From contig NZ_PYBW01000043.1 in the NCBI RefSeq assembly GCF_003205575.1, forward strand, positions 99,778 to 163,777: a stretch of 64,000 nt of DNA, in the 5' to 3' direction. How positions within the stretch are numbered: position 1 is the first letter of the stretch; the number at the start of each line of letters is the position of its first letter. The notes below the pieces were generated by a model. It made no database searches, had not been told where the DNA came from, and worked only from the letters and a program-made list of their open reading frames with translations. Shown here in pieces: positions 53,985-63,292 of this stretch. Made by a program: the position numbers and the translations under genes. Origin of the DNA: Streptomyces tateyamensis. Its GTDB lineage: Bacteria; Actinomycetota; Actinomycetes; Streptomycetales; Streptomycetaceae.

Positions 53985-55526
53985 TCAGGAGAAGGTCCAC
54001 GTCTGGCTGCCGGCGCTCTGGCTCCCACCGGGCTCCTGGTCCACCGCCGCGCCCTGGACGGTCGAGCCTGCGAGCCCGATGTTCAGGCCGCTGCCGATGC
54101 TCACCAGCAGGTAGGTGCTCCCGGTGTAGCTGCCGGTCAGGTCGAGGGCCCACTGCTGGTTCGTCCCGCCGTTGCAGGTCCACTGCTGCAGCTGGACGCC
54201 TGCGGTGGTCGACCTGCTCGGCACGTCCAGGCAGAGCCCGCTCTGCACGCTCGTGAGCGTGAAGATGTTGTCCGCCACCCGCGTCAGCGTCCACTGCTGG
54301 TTGGCGGCACCGGTGGACGCCCACTGGATGATCTTGCCGCCGTTCGCCGTGGAGCCGCCCGACACGTCCATCAGCATGGCGGTGCCGACGTTCTTCAAGG
54401 TGTGGACCCCGGCCGACGGGATCCCACCGCCTGGCGTCCAGGTGCCGGCGGCGGCATCGAGGGACCAGCTGGGGTACTGGCCGAGGTTCACCGTCGTGCC
54501 GCGGATGGTGAGCGGCAGCCAGATCAGCTTCGAGGCACCCAGGTCGGCGGTGTCCCAGCGGTCGCCGGCGTACACGTAGGTGGTGCCGGCGGTGCCCTGG
54601 ACGGTGATGACGTTCGCCGTCTGGCTGCCGTACGTGTGGGTGCCGGGAGCGGCGAAGTCGCGCAGCGGCGACCACGGCCCGCTCAGTGAGGTGGCGGTGG
54701 CGTAGATGTTGTCGTTCAGGTTCCAGCTCGTCAGGTGGGAGCCGAGGACGTAGTACCTCCCGTCGCTCTTCACCATGGCGGGCGCCTCGATGCTGCCGCC
54801 GCTGCCGCCGCTGCCGCCGCTGCCCAGCAGCGCCACCGCGCTGTCCACGGAGAGGTAGTCGGCGGCGAGCCGGTAGACGTGCAGGCCGTTGTTCCGGTCC
54901 TCGCTCAGGAGGTAGCCGGTGCCGTCGGTGTCCTGGAACAGGCCGAGGTCGCGACTGAGGTTGCCCATCGGCCGGAAGCTGCCCCGGTAGGTGTAGGGGC
55001 CGCAGGGGGTGCTGCTGGTGGCCACGCCGACCTTCGCCTCGGCGTAGTTGGTGCTGTCGATGTGCGCGTACATCACGTACGTGCCGGTCGACGCGTTGTA
55101 GATGACCTTCGGCCGCTCGACGATCCGACCGGGGCCCAGCTCCCCGTCGCTCTGCCTGCTCAGGGCCTGGCCCCGGTAGGTCCACTCGGCGAGGTCGGTC
55201 GAGGTGTAGCAGGGGATGTCCTGGAAGGACGTGTCCGCCGCCGTCTCGCCGGTCTTGTCCTCGCCGAAGCCGTACCAGGTGTCGCCGGCCCTGACGATGC
55301 CCAGCCCGTGGAGCTGGAGGGCGTTGCCGTTCTGGTCGGTCCGGGCGGCGCCGGTGGTGAAGGTCACCGCGGCCGCCCGTGCCTGGGCGGCGGGCACCAG
55401 CAGGGCGGCGAGGCAGCCGACCAGGGTCAGCAGGGCGGCGGCGCCGGTCCGCCAGCGGCCGTGCGGTGACTGTGCGCGGCGCGAGGTGGTGAGCGCCGGA
55501 CTCGCCTCCTGCGGAGGACGGTTCAT
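53985..55526 (-). CDS. secreted GH43 (subfamily 24-like) exo-beta-1,3-galactanase with CBM13
   Basis: 513-aa exported enzyme with signal peptide about 15-53. Five-bladed propeller features: GLGIVRAGDTWYGFGEDKTGE, GRIVERPKVIYN (catalytic-type Glu), SIEAPAMVKSDGRYYVLGSHL (second Glu) and VYAGDRWDT. These match exo-beta-1,3-galactanases, which use Glu/Gln rather than the usual GH43 base. C-terminal CBM13 trefoil (NQQWTLTRV, NQQWALD). ATG 55526 overlaps the lactonase stop (ATGA), so it is the last gene of the ABC-transporter operon. It would attack the beta-1,3-galactan backbone of arabinogalactan. Confidence 0.9.
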   Translation of the reverse strand: MNRPPQEASPALTTSRRAQSPHGRWRTGAAALLTLVGCLAALLVPAAQARAAAVTFTTGAARTDQNGNALQLHGLGIVRAGDTWYGFGEDKTGETAADTSFQDIPCYTSTDLAEWTYRGQALSRQSDGELGPGRIVERPKVIYNASTGTYVMYAHIDSTNYAEAKVGVATSSTPCGPYTYRGSFRPMGNLSRDLGLFQDTDGTGYLLSEDRNNGLHVYRLAADYLSVDSAVALLGSGGSGGSGGSIEAPAMVKSDGRYYVLGSHLTSWNLNDNIYATATSLSGPWSPLRDFAAPGTHTYGSQTANVITVQGTAGTTYVYAGDRWDTADLGASKLIWLPLTIRGTTVNLGQYPSWSLDAAAGTWTPGGGIPSAGVHTLKNVGTAMLMDVSGGSTANGGKIIQWASTGAANQQWTLTRVADNIFTLTSVQSGLCLDVPSRSTTAGVQLQQWTCNGGTNQQWALDLTGSYTGSTYLLVSIGSGLNIGLAGSTVQGAAVDQEPGGSQSAGSQTWTFS

Positions 55527-56419
55527 CGGGTCTCCTCGGTACGGGTGAGGTGGTAGAAGGCGCTCGCGGTACCGGCGAGGATCGCCGAGGTCTCGTCGGC
55601 GGAGCACCCCTCGATCAGGACGTCCACGGTGGCGGCCCAGCGGTTCCAGCCCCCGGCCAGGTTCGCCACCGGCCAGTCCGAGCCGAACATCAGCCGGTCG
55701 GGGCCGAAGGCGCTCAGCAGCACGTCCCACACCGGCCGGATGTCGGCGACGGTCCAGGCCTGGTGGTCGGCCTCGGTGATCAGGCCCGAGACCTTGCACA
55801 CCACCTGGGGATGCCGGGCCAGCCGGCGCAGCCGGTGCTCCCACTCCCCCAGTTCGCCGCCGGCGATGTCCGGTTTACCCGCGTGGTCGAGCACCTGGGG
55901 CAGGCCGGGGAAGCGCTCGGCGAGCCGGACCGCTTGGTCGAGCTGGTGGCTGCGGACCAGCACGTCGTAGCCCAGCCCGCGCTCCTCGATCGCCGCCAGC
56001 CCTCGTTCGACGTCGGCCCGTTGCAGCCAGTGCGGGTCCGGCTCGCCCTGGACCAGGCTGCGCAGCGACCGGAGGTAGCTGCCGCCTGGCCCGGCGAGCA
56101 GCCGGTCGAGCTCGTCGCCGACCGCGGCGGACCTGAGGTCCACCCAGCCGACCACGGCCCCGATCAGCGGCTCCTGCGCGGCGAGCGCCAGCAGGTCCTC
56201 GGTCTCGGGCACCTCCGGGACGCACTGCACGGCCACCGTGCGGTGCAGCCGCCGGCCGGCCACCGTCCGGGTGGCCGTGGCGCGCAGGTCGTCAGGGGTG
56301 AACCTGCGGCGGATCGAGGCCAGGGCCGGGTCGTCGAGCCAGGGTTGCGGGCGCTGTGCGAGGTCCCACAGGTGGTGGTGGGCGTCGATCAGCACCGGCG
56401 GCGGGCTGGGAGTGGTCAC
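55523..56419 (-). CDS. amidohydrolase-family lactonase (L-fucono/L-rhamnono-lactonase-like)
   Basis: 298-aa TIM-barrel hydrolase of the COG3618 type: IDAHHHLWD metal site, LDHAGKPDI with His, VCKVSGLITEAD and MFGSDWPVANL with the catalytic Asp. GTG 56419 with GGAG upstream. Located between the mutarotase and GH43 genes. Expected to open an aldonolactone in an oxidative L-fucose or L-rhamnose pathway, but no sugar dehydrogenase lies in the window. Confidence 0.88.
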   Translation of the reverse strand: MTTPSPPPVLIDAHHHLWDLAQRPQPWLDDPALASIRRRFTPDDLRATATRTVAGRRLHRTVAVQCVPEVPETEDLLALAAQEPLIGAVVGWVDLRSAAVGDELDRLLAGPGGSYLRSLRSLVQGEPDPHWLQRADVERGLAAIEERGLGYDVLVRSHQLDQAVRLAERFPGLPQVLDHAGKPDIAGGELGEWEHRLRRLARHPQVVCKVSGLITEADHQAWTVADIRPVWDVLLSAFGPDRLMFGSDWPVANLAGGWNRWAATVDVLIEGCSADETSAILAGTASAFYHLTRTEETR

Positions 56420-56453
56420 GGGAGGCTCCGGGTGGGGTTGTCGGGGTGGACCG

Positions 56454-56801
56454 TCAGCCGGCGGCGGGCCCGTCGGCTTCGCCCAGGTGCCAGACCTCGG
56501 TGAGCTCCGTCCACTGGCGGGAGTCGCCCCGGTCGGGCCAGGGCTCCTGGCAGGGGTCGGTGAGCTTCCACCACTCCTGGGTCACGGGGTCGGCCTCGAG
56601 TTCCGCGATGTCGGCGTCGAAGTCCTCGCCGTGGTACTCGAAGTACCCGAACAGCACGTCACCGTGGAGGTAGATGCTGTAGTTGCGGATCTGTGCCCGG
56701 CGCAGGGCCGCCTCGACTCCGGGCCAGACGGCCGAGTGGAGTCTCAGGTACTCCTCCCGGTGCTCGGGGCGGAGCCTGATGCTCTGTGCGAAGCGCTTCA
56801 T
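56454..56801 (-). CDS. rhaM: L-rhamnose mutarotase
   Basis: 115-aa ferredoxin-like fold protein (DUF718 family): KRFAQSIRLRPEHREEYLRLHSAVWPGV, IRNYSIYLHGDVLFGYFEY and a C-terminal EVWHL. The catalytic His and Tyr-His pattern is present. ATG overlaps the upstream stop (ATGA). It interconverts anomers of L-rhamnose (possibly L-fucose), showing that the operon handles a 6-deoxyhexose. Confidence 0.93.
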   Translation of the reverse strand: MKRFAQSIRLRPEHREEYLRLHSAVWPGVEAALRRAQIRNYSIYLHGDVLFGYFEYHGEDFDADIAELEADPVTQEWWKLTDPCQEPWPDRGDSRQWTELTEVWHLGEADGPAAG

Positions 56802-58798
56802 GCGGATTCCTCCGGTGTCTCGGTGTCCGCCGCGTCGGCGAGGGTGCCGAACGGCGAACGGTAACTGGGGGTTCGGGTGCGCAGTGCGAGCCGCAGCGTC
56901 AGCCGGATCCGGGTGGAGGCGGGCAGACGGACCGTCAGGTACGGTCCGTCACAGACCGCCTCCACCTGACGGACCACCGGTTCGGTGTGACCGTAGTCGT
57001 ACAGGTCGCCGATCCAGCCGTCGTCCGTACAGGTCGTGTACCGGACCGAGCTGATGGTGTGCTCGGCGAGGGCGCCCGCCTGGACGATCACGGTCCGCTC
57101 CTCCCCGGGCGAGAGGTTGACCAGTTCGACGGTGGTCGCCGCGGGATCGATGGAGGTGACCAGGGCTGCCACGTCCTGCGGCAGGCCGGCCCGGCGGGCC
57201 CGGGCATCGTGGTAGCGCAGCCGGGCCTGCTGGAGGCCGCCGTTGTAGAGCACCTGGGGGCCGCCCCAGGTCAGCTGGACCAGGGCCTCGGTAGCCACCG
57301 GGTTGCACTGCTGCCACACGTGGATGTCGGCCTCCGCCACCTCCAGGCCGCGGTAGCGGTCGATCCGTCGCAGCCGGTGGCGGACCTGGGCCTGGGCGGC
57401 GGCGAGGATCCGCTCGGGGTAGCCGGGGTCGTCCCCGGCCAGGAAGGCGAACCACGCCTTCTCGTGCCCGGACTCCTCCTTGGCCCGGAACGACCGCACG
57501 GTGCTCCAGTCGAGCCCGTCCGCGGCGCGCAGCTTCTCCAGCCGGGTGCGGTCGGCCTCGGAGCCGGTGTGGTGCCACAGCGCCACGGGCACCGGAAGGG
57601 TGACCGGGTTGTAGTCGAACCAACCCGAGTCGTTGTGACGGAACGGCAGATGGAGCGTCGGCCGGTCGAGGTCCGAGGCGAGTTCCACCGCCCACTTGGA
57701 CTGCAGGCTGGAGTCCGCCTCGGTGAAGGGCATCAGTACGGCGCGGGAGATCAGGGCGTCGAGCGAGGTTCCCACCATCGAGAGCCAGTCGTCCTCCCCG
57801 GTGGCCACCGCCGCGGCGAGCGCCGCCACGCAGGCCGCGTGGCCCACGCTGTGCCAGCCGTGCGGCCAGGACCAGCCGTAGTGGCCGCCGTACCAGCGCC
57901 CTTCGAGCAGGCTGCCGACGACGCCGTCCGGACCGACGTTGTCCGGCAGGAGACCGCCGTTCGCCTCGGTGCGCTCCCGCCAGGCACCGACGTACTCGGC
58001 GATCCAGTCGCGGTAGCGCTGCTCGCCGGACAGGACCCAGGCGTTGAGCACCAGGCCGGCCGCCGCCAGGTTGACCGCGGTGTCGCCGGCGCCCATCCGC
58101 TCGCGCATCTGCGCGCCCAGCCGCGGGTCCGCGTCGAGCGGGAACGGGCCGCCCTGGGCCTGCGGAAGCCACTCCAGCGGGTAGCCGTAGGTGTCCGCCT
58201 CCTTCGGCAGCCACGGGTAGACCTCGCCGTCGGACAGGCCCTGCCGGTCCGGGTCGCTGCCGTTGTGCGGACGGGTGATGATGCGGTGCACGGGGTCGTA
58301 GTTCCCGTTGGCCGGGTCGACGAACAGCTCGGCGAACCGCAGGGCCCGCTCGGACCAGCGCTCGGGGTCGGCCATGCACAGGAAGTAGAACAGCAGCAGG
58401 CTCTCGCCCTGGTGGAACCAGTCGTAGCCGCGCTCGTACTCGTCGCGCAGCATGTCCAGCTCGGTAAGGTGCCTGGTCACCCCCTCCCAGTGCTTCTCGA
58501 CGGCGGCCAGCAGGTCGTCGGCACCACCGAGCAGGTAGAGCTGCGGCCAGTTGAAGAACACCTCGTAGAAGTCGTCCACCCCGTCCCTGGTGGTCAGCCG
58601 GCCGCCGTAGTCCAGCCGGCCGTCGGGGCCGGTGAAGTCGCGGGCGAAGCGGCGCCAGCTGTGGTCGAGCAGGTCGAACAGCGCCCGCTGCGCCACCGCC
58701 CAGCCGGGCGGTTCGAGCAGCGGCACCCCCGCCTGGATCTCGAGTCGGGGCGCTGCGGCGTGCTCGCCCGCGGAAGGGTCGGTGGAGCTGGGTGACAT
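56798..58798 (-). CDS. cytoplasmic protein of unknown function, probable (alpha/alpha)6 sugar enzyme
   Basis: 666 aa, no signal peptide or membrane helix. Helix-rich domain of about 450 residues with many Trp/Tyr/His (RLTTRDGVDDFYEVFFNWPQ, YDWFHQGESLLLFYFLCM, GGHYGWSWPHGWHSVGHAA, LPFRHNDSGWFDYNP) then a beta-rich C-terminal domain. This is the look of six-hairpin glycosidases or lyases. ATG 58798 chosen for its GGAG 9 bases upstream; an ATG at 58837 overlaps the permease stop but lacks SD spacing. Between a sugar ABC permease and rhaM, it may cleave imported rhamnose- or fucose-containing oligosaccharides. No family name recognised. Confidence 0.85.
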   Translation of the reverse strand: MSPSSTDPSAGEHAAAPRLEIQAGVPLLEPPGWAVAQRALFDLLDHSWRRFARDFTGPDGRLDYGGRLTTRDGVDDFYEVFFNWPQLYLLGGADDLLAAVEKHWEGVTRHLTELDMLRDEYERGYDWFHQGESLLLFYFLCMADPERWSERALRFAELFVDPANGNYDPVHRIITRPHNGSDPDRQGLSDGEVYPWLPKEADTYGYPLEWLPQAQGGPFPLDADPRLGAQMRERMGAGDTAVNLAAAGLVLNAWVLSGEQRYRDWIAEYVGAWRERTEANGGLLPDNVGPDGVVGSLLEGRWYGGHYGWSWPHGWHSVGHAACVAALAAAVATGEDDWLSMVGTSLDALISRAVLMPFTEADSSLQSKWAVELASDLDRPTLHLPFRHNDSGWFDYNPVTLPVPVALWHHTGSEADRTRLEKLRAADGLDWSTVRSFRAKEESGHEKAWFAFLAGDDPGYPERILAAAQAQVRHRLRRIDRYRGLEVAEADIHVWQQCNPVATEALVQLTWGGPQVLYNGGLQQARLRYHDARARRAGLPQDVAALVTSIDPAATTVELVNLSPGEERTVIVQAGALAEHTISSVRYTTCTDDGWIGDLYDYGHTEPVVRQVEAVCDGPYLTVRLPASTRIRLTLRLALRTRTPSYRSPFGTLADAADTETPEESA

Positions 58799-58833
58799 GA
58801 CGGGGATCTCCGATCGGGGTATCGGCGCGAGCG

Positions 58834-59808
58834 TCATTCCTTGGTGGCGCCGGCGAGCATCCCGCTGACCAGGAAGCGCTGGGCGAAGAGGAAGACCACG
58901 AGCACCGGTGTGATGGCGACCAGGGTCGCGAGAGCCAGCTGCGGGCGTTCGATCGCGAGTGAACCGACGGTCGGGTTGAACTGCGGCACGCTGCTGAGCA
59001 GCGTGCCGATGCCCACCTGCACCGGCAGTTGGCCGCTCTCGGGAAGCATCACGTAGGGCAGGAAGTAGTTGGTCCAGTTGGCGACGAAGCTGAAGAAGCC
59101 GACCAGCGCGATGACCGGGGTCGCCAACGGCAGTGCCACCAGGCGGAAGACGCCGAACTCGGAGCAGCCGTCGATCCGTGCCGCGGCCAGGAGGTCCTTG
59201 GGCACGGCGGTGGAGAAGTAGATGTACGTGAGGTACACGCCGAAGGGGTAGAACGCGTACGGCAGGACGATCGACCACATGGTGCCGATCAGGTGCACCG
59301 CGTTGAGCTCCATGAACAGCGGCACCACCAGGGTGGCGCTCGGCATCAGCATGACGACCAGGGTGGCGACCAGCAGGGTCTTCCGGCCGCGGAACTCGGT
59401 CATGGCCAGCGCGTAGCCGGCGGGCACCGAGAGGCAGAGCGTGATGACCAGCGAGACGACGGCGTACAGGGCGGAGTTGCCCAGCCAGAGCAGGATCGCG
59501 CCGTCCTGGAATCCGGTCAGCGCGTGCCAGTTGTCCGCCAGGGTGCTCCAGGAGCCGAAGGAGAGCGGCTGACCGTGGACCAGCTGATCGTCGGTCTTGG
59601 TCGCCGCGAGGAGGAGCCAGAGCACCGGCAGGACGAAGAACACCACGAACACCGTCAGGACCGAACCGGCCAGCAGCCGGTACGAGGTGCGGCGTGCGGG
59701 TCGGCGGGGCCGCCGCGAAGTCCGTTGCTGCGCGCGGCTCATGGCGCTCCGTTCCCGTTCGGTACGTGGCGCGGCGGCAATCGGGTGGGCGGGAGTCTCA
59801 GTCGGCAT
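58834..59808 (-). CDS. carbohydrate ABC transporter permease (MalG-type)
   Basis: 324-aa permease with six helices and the EAA-type loop AARIDGCSEFGVFRLVALPLATPVI. N-terminal 40 residues are Arg-rich cytoplasmic. The ATG at 59808 overlaps the previous gene by 11 bp; an internal ATG (about 59742) is possible. Partner of the permease and binding protein encoded upstream; oligosaccharide importer of the CUT1 class, ATPase likely shared (MsiK-like) and not encoded here. Confidence 0.93.
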   Translation of the reverse strand: MPTETPAHPIAAAPRTERERSAMSRAQQRTSRRPRRPARRTSYRLLAGSVLTVFVVFFVLPVLWLLLAATKTDDQLVHGQPLSFGSWSTLADNWHALTGFQDGAILLWLGNSALYAVVSLVITLCLSVPAGYALAMTEFRGRKTLLVATLVVMLMPSATLVVPLFMELNAVHLIGTMWSIVLPYAFYPFGVYLTYIYFSTAVPKDLLAAARIDGCSEFGVFRLVALPLATPVIALVGFFSFVANWTNYFLPYVMLPESGQLPVQVGIGTLLSSVPQFNPTVGSLAIERPQLALATLVAITPVLVVFLFAQRFLVSGMLAGATKE

Positions 59809-60706
59809 CGAAGAACCTCGACCGGGCGATGAAGATGCCGGCGACCGACACGCTGACGACCAGCAGCTCCAGGGAGACCGCGGCGGCCCCGTTGATGTCG
59901 TTCATCTGGAAGGCGAAGTCGTAGGTCAGTTGGTTGAGCGAGTAGTCGCGGCCGGCCACGCCCACGCTGGCGAGCGAGAGCAGCTGCGGCTCCACGAAGA
60001 GCTGGGCGCCACCGGCGAAGGCCAGGATCACCATGTAGACGATCCACTTGCGCAGCATCGGGATCTGCACGTGCCAGGCGGTCTGCCAGGCGCCCGCGCC
60101 GTCGATCCGGGCGGCTTCCAGCACGTCGGTCGGAATGTTGTTGAGCGCGCCGTACATGACGACGATCCAGCCGCCCGCGCCGGTCCAGAACGCGATGACG
60201 GTGAAGAGCACCGGCAGGTTGCCGGGCGCGATGACCTGGCCGAAGGTGTGGAATCCCAGTGATCCCAGCATCGAACTGACCGGGCTCACCGTCGGATCGA
60301 GCATGAACAGCCAGACCAGCACGCTCGCTGCGCCCGCCAGCGCGCCGGGGATGTAGTAGAGGAAGCGGAGCGCCTGGCCGGCCCACCCGGAGGAGACCCG
60401 GTGCAGCAGCAGGGCGAGCCCCACCACGAACACGACCAGCGAGAGCAGCCAGAACAGCAGGTAGAGCGCCACGTGGCCGATCGCGTCCACGAACCGGAAG
60501 TCCTGCGCCGTGGTGACGAAGTTGGCGAAGCCGGTGAACGAGCCGCCCCCGTCGGTGAAGGCGAAGTAGATCGCGTAGCCGATCGGCAGGACGCCGAAGG
60601 CGAGCAGCAGAAGCACGTAGCCGGCGACGAAGGCCGGGCCGGCCCAGCTGCGGGCGGTGCCACGGGGGCGTCGACCGGAGCCGGCCGGGGCGGCGGTGGC
60701 GGTCAC
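59798..60706 (-). CDS. carbohydrate ABC transporter permease (MalF-type)
   Basis: 302-aa permease with six helices and the EAA loop EAARIDGAGAWQTAWHVQIPMLRKWI. GTG 60706 overlaps the binding-protein stop as GTGA. CUT1-type importer subunit. Confidence 0.93.
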   Translation of the reverse strand: MTATAAPAGSGRRPRGTARSWAGPAFVAGYVLLLLAFGVLPIGYAIYFAFTDGGGSFTGFANFVTTAQDFRFVDAIGHVALYLLFWLLSLVVFVVGLALLLHRVSSGWAGQALRFLYYIPGALAGAASVLVWLFMLDPTVSPVSSMLGSLGFHTFGQVIAPGNLPVLFTVIAFWTGAGGWIVVMYGALNNIPTDVLEAARIDGAGAWQTAWHVQIPMLRKWIVYMVILAFAGGAQLFVEPQLLSLASVGVAGRDYSLNQLTYDFAFQMNDINGAAAVSLELLVVSVSVAGIFIARSRFFDAD

Positions 60707-62070
60707 TGGGAGACCTTGTACCCGAACGACTCCGCGTGCTTGACGATCGAGTCCTGCCAGGCCGGCAGCAGGGACACCAGGGTCTGGCCCTGGGTCAGGC
60801 CGGGCTTGACCGTGGCGGCCCAGATCGCCTCCTGGCTGAACTGGGCCGAGCCCCAGCCCGGCCACACCTGGGAGGAGGCGTCCTTGAGGGCGCCGAGGTC
60901 ACCGTCGAAGTACCCGGAGGCGGCCTGGGCCTTCAGCCAGTTCTCGGCGGCGGGTGCGTACGCCGGGAAGCCGGGGGCCTTCTCGCCCTGGTAGGCGTTG
61001 TCGGTGGTGACCCACTTCAGGAAGTCGGTGGCCGCCTTGAGGTGGGTGGAGTGCTGGGACAGCAGCCAGGTGCCGCCGCCGACGTTGCCGGTGGCCGGCG
61101 CGCTGTCGCCCTGCCACTGCGGGATCGGGGCCGCGCCGATCGTCTTCTCCGGGGTCTTCAGGGTGTCGTGGAACACCGCGCCGCCGTACCACGCCGGGCC
61201 GGGCATCAGCAGGACCTTGTCCTTCTCGTTCTTGGCGAAGTCGGTGCTGAAGACGCCGCTGATCGACATGGACTTGTTCTTGATCAGGGTGTCCATGAGC
61301 TGGGCCATCTTGGTGCACTCCGGACCGCCGGTGTCCGCGGAGACGGCCTTGGGCCCGGTGATGTGGTTGGCCCCGCACTTGCTCGCCCAGAGGTAGATCT
61401 CCGGGGTGAAGGTGTCGCCGGCGTCGCCGACCAGGTAGCCCGGGTGCTCGGCGGCCACCTTCTGGCCGAGCGCCTGGTACTCCTCCCAGGTCTTCGGGAC
61501 GGTGTAGCCGAACTGCTTCATCAGCGGGGCGTCGTACCAGAGCACCACCTGGGAGAGGTCGTTGCGCAGGCAGTAGACGGTGCCGTTGACGGTACAGACG
61601 TCGTTGGCGCCCTTCGCGAACCGGCCCAGGGTGTCGGCCGCGATCAGGCCCTTGTCGAGCGGCGCGGCGAAACCGGCGTCGACCGCCCAGGTCACCTCGT
61701 TGTTCTGCGAACTGAAGACCACGTCCGGCCAGCCCTTGCCGGTCCGGTTGAAGAGCTGGACCTTGGTCTGCAGGTAGTTCGACCCGTTGGCGTCACCGTC
61801 GTAGCTGACGATGTCCAACTTCACCTCGGGGTGCAGCTGCTGGTACTGCTTCGCGGCGGCCGTCCGGGTCGCGTCGACCCAGACCGTCACCGCACCGTCC
61901 GTCTGCGCCGCCTGGGCGAAGCCGTCCTCGGTGGTCTTCGCGGGAGCCGCACCGCCGCACGCGGACAAGGCCGTGGCCAGGGCCACGGTGACCGTGCATG
62001 CGGCCGGCCACGCCGTTCGTCGCTTGCGGGGCACTGCCTTCTCGTCGGCCAGAGGCTTGTTGACGGTCAT
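60703..62070 (-). CDS. extracellular solute-binding lipoprotein (CUT1 sugar ABC importer)
   Basis: 455-aa lipoprotein with lipobox LSAC (Cys about 38). Type 1 solute-binding fold: VTVWVDATRTAAAKQYQQLHPEVKLDIVSYDG, GWPDVVFSSQNNEVTW, WYDAPLMKQFGYTVPKTWEEY and a C-terminal WPGWGSAQFSQE. ATG 62070 chosen for GGAG 6 bases upstream; a GTG 12 bases earlier is weaker. Heads the overlapping operon that includes rhaM and GH43. Ligand probably an arabinogalactan-derived oligosaccharide with a deoxy sugar. Confidence 0.93.
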   Translation of the reverse strand: MTVNKPLADEKAVPRKRRTAWPAACTVTVALATALSACGGAAPAKTTEDGFAQAAQTDGAVTVWVDATRTAAAKQYQQLHPEVKLDIVSYDGDANGSNYLQTKVQLFNRTGKGWPDVVFSSQNNEVTWAVDAGFAAPLDKGLIAADTLGRFAKGANDVCTVNGTVYCLRNDLSQVVLWYDAPLMKQFGYTVPKTWEEYQALGQKVAAEHPGYLVGDAGDTFTPEIYLWASKCGANHITGPKAVSADTGGPECTKMAQLMDTLIKNKSMSISGVFSTDFAKNEKDKVLLMPGPAWYGGAVFHDTLKTPEKTIGAAPIPQWQGDSAPATGNVGGGTWLLSQHSTHLKAATDFLKWVTTDNAYQGEKAPGFPAYAPAAENWLKAQAASGYFDGDLGALKDASSQVWPGWGSAQFSQEAIWAATVKPGLTQGQTLVSLLPAWQDSIVKHAESFGYKVSQ

Positions 62071-62432
62071 GAGCGACTCCACTGCTGACGCCCCGACAGA
62101 GGTCGGGTGGTGGGGTGGGGCGACGCCTGGCCGTCGCGGTCAGGCGTCGGGTACCGAGGGCGGCCGTTCCGCTGCCCTCGGGGATAAATTAGCCGCCCTA
62201 TCGAGAAGAGCGTCAAGGGCTTGCACCGATCCAATCGCAAGCAGGTTGGGACCGAAAACCAAGCATCGCAGTGCAGTTACGCGAGTTCCATGCGGGCTTG
62301 CCTGATTTGTCCTCAGACAATGCCTCGGCATCCGCTGGCATATGAGTAGGACTTATTAGTCCGCTGCGCTATGCTGAGCCGGCTCCCATGCGGTCAGTCG
62401 GCCACCCGCCAGTCATCCCGGAGGCAGGAAAG
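62071..62432. other. divergent promoter region between the importer operon and gntR
   Basis: 362 bp without a gene; AT-richer than neighbours and holding the GGACT palindrome and promoters for both directions. Confidence 0.6.
62349..62362. promoter_or_regulatory. candidate GntR/FadR operator
   Basis: GGACT-TATT-AGTCC, a perfect 5-4-5 palindrome in the divergent promoter region, 71 bp upstream of the GntR start. Assignment is positional. Confidence 0.6.
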
Positions 62433-63233
62433 ATGAACGACACGCCCACGACCGAAGCCACCCTCCCTGCCCAGACCGCTCCCGCTGTCGCGGCAGCGGT
62501 GAAGAGCTCGGGCGAGGAGCGGCGGGACTACCGGCCCGGGTACGAGATCGTCTCGGAGCAGATCCTCGAGTTCATCGCCGAGCGACACCTGGTGGCGGGC
62601 GACCGGCTGCCCACCGAACACGATCTGGCCAAGACGCTCAACACCAGTCGGGCCGTGGTGCGGGAGGCCGTGAAGATCCTCTCCGCACTCGGCCGGGTCC
62701 GGGCGCACAAGGGGCGCGGCCTGTTCGTCGCCGACGACGAGGGCATGCTCATCACCAGCCGCTGGGGCGGCTTCTTCCGGCCGGTCGACCTCGATCACCT
62801 CCTGATGCTCTTCGAGTTCCGCAAGGTCCAGGAGACGGCCGCCGCCAGTCTCGCGGCCACCCGGGCCACCCCGGCCGAGCTGCGCACCATCGAGGTCGCC
62901 GTGCAGCAGTGCCGGCACGGCGTCGTGCACAGCCAGGTCGACGTGTTCAACCAGGCGGACGACGACTTCCACACGGCCGTGGCCACCGCCGCGCACAACG
63001 CCTTCCTGCTCAGCTCGGTGCGCGATGCCCGCCGCCTGCAGCGGCAGTCCAGCGCCATCGGCATCCACGGCATGCTCGGCGAGTCCGCCAAGGCCGCGGC
63101 CGAGGAGCACGAGGCGATCTACCGGGCCATTCGCGACGGTCGCCCCGAGGAGGCTGCTGCGGCCACGGTGGTGCACCTCGACCGGACGCTGGAGGACTAC
63201 CGGCGGGAGATCCAGCGCCGCCTGTTCGGCTGA
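62433..63233 (+). CDS. FadR/GntR-family transcriptional regulator
   Basis: 266-aa repressor. A short unordered N-terminus precedes the winged helix (YEIVSEQILEFIAERHLVAGDRLPTE, LAKTLNTSRAVVREAVKILSALG) and an FCD ligand domain with metal-type His/Asp residues (DDDFHTAVATAAHN, EEHEAIYRAI). ATG 62433 has GGAGGCAGG upstream. Divergent from the ABC/rhaM/GH43 operon, which it probably represses until a sugar acid or deoxy sugar is present. Confidence 0.93.
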   Translation: MNDTPTTEATLPAQTAPAVAAAVKSSGEERRDYRPGYEIVSEQILEFIAERHLVAGDRLPTEHDLAKTLNTSRAVVREAVKILSALGRVRAHKGRGLFVADDEGMLITSRWGGFFRPVDLDHLLMLFEFRKVQETAAASLAATRATPAELRTIEVAVQQCRHGVVHSQVDVFNQADDDFHTAVATAAHNAFLLSSVRDARRLQRQSSAIGIHGMLGESAKAAAEEHEAIYRAIRDGRPEEAAAATVVHLDRTLEDYRREIQRRLFG

Positions 63234-63292
63234 CGGAACGCCAGCGTCCTCCAGCGGGCTGACGGCCCGGCCCGGTTGCCCCGCGTGCCCGC

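Noticed and set aside
51377..54028. Minus-strand frame of 883 codons
   Set aside because: Shadow of the GH29 gene, no start context and no domain.
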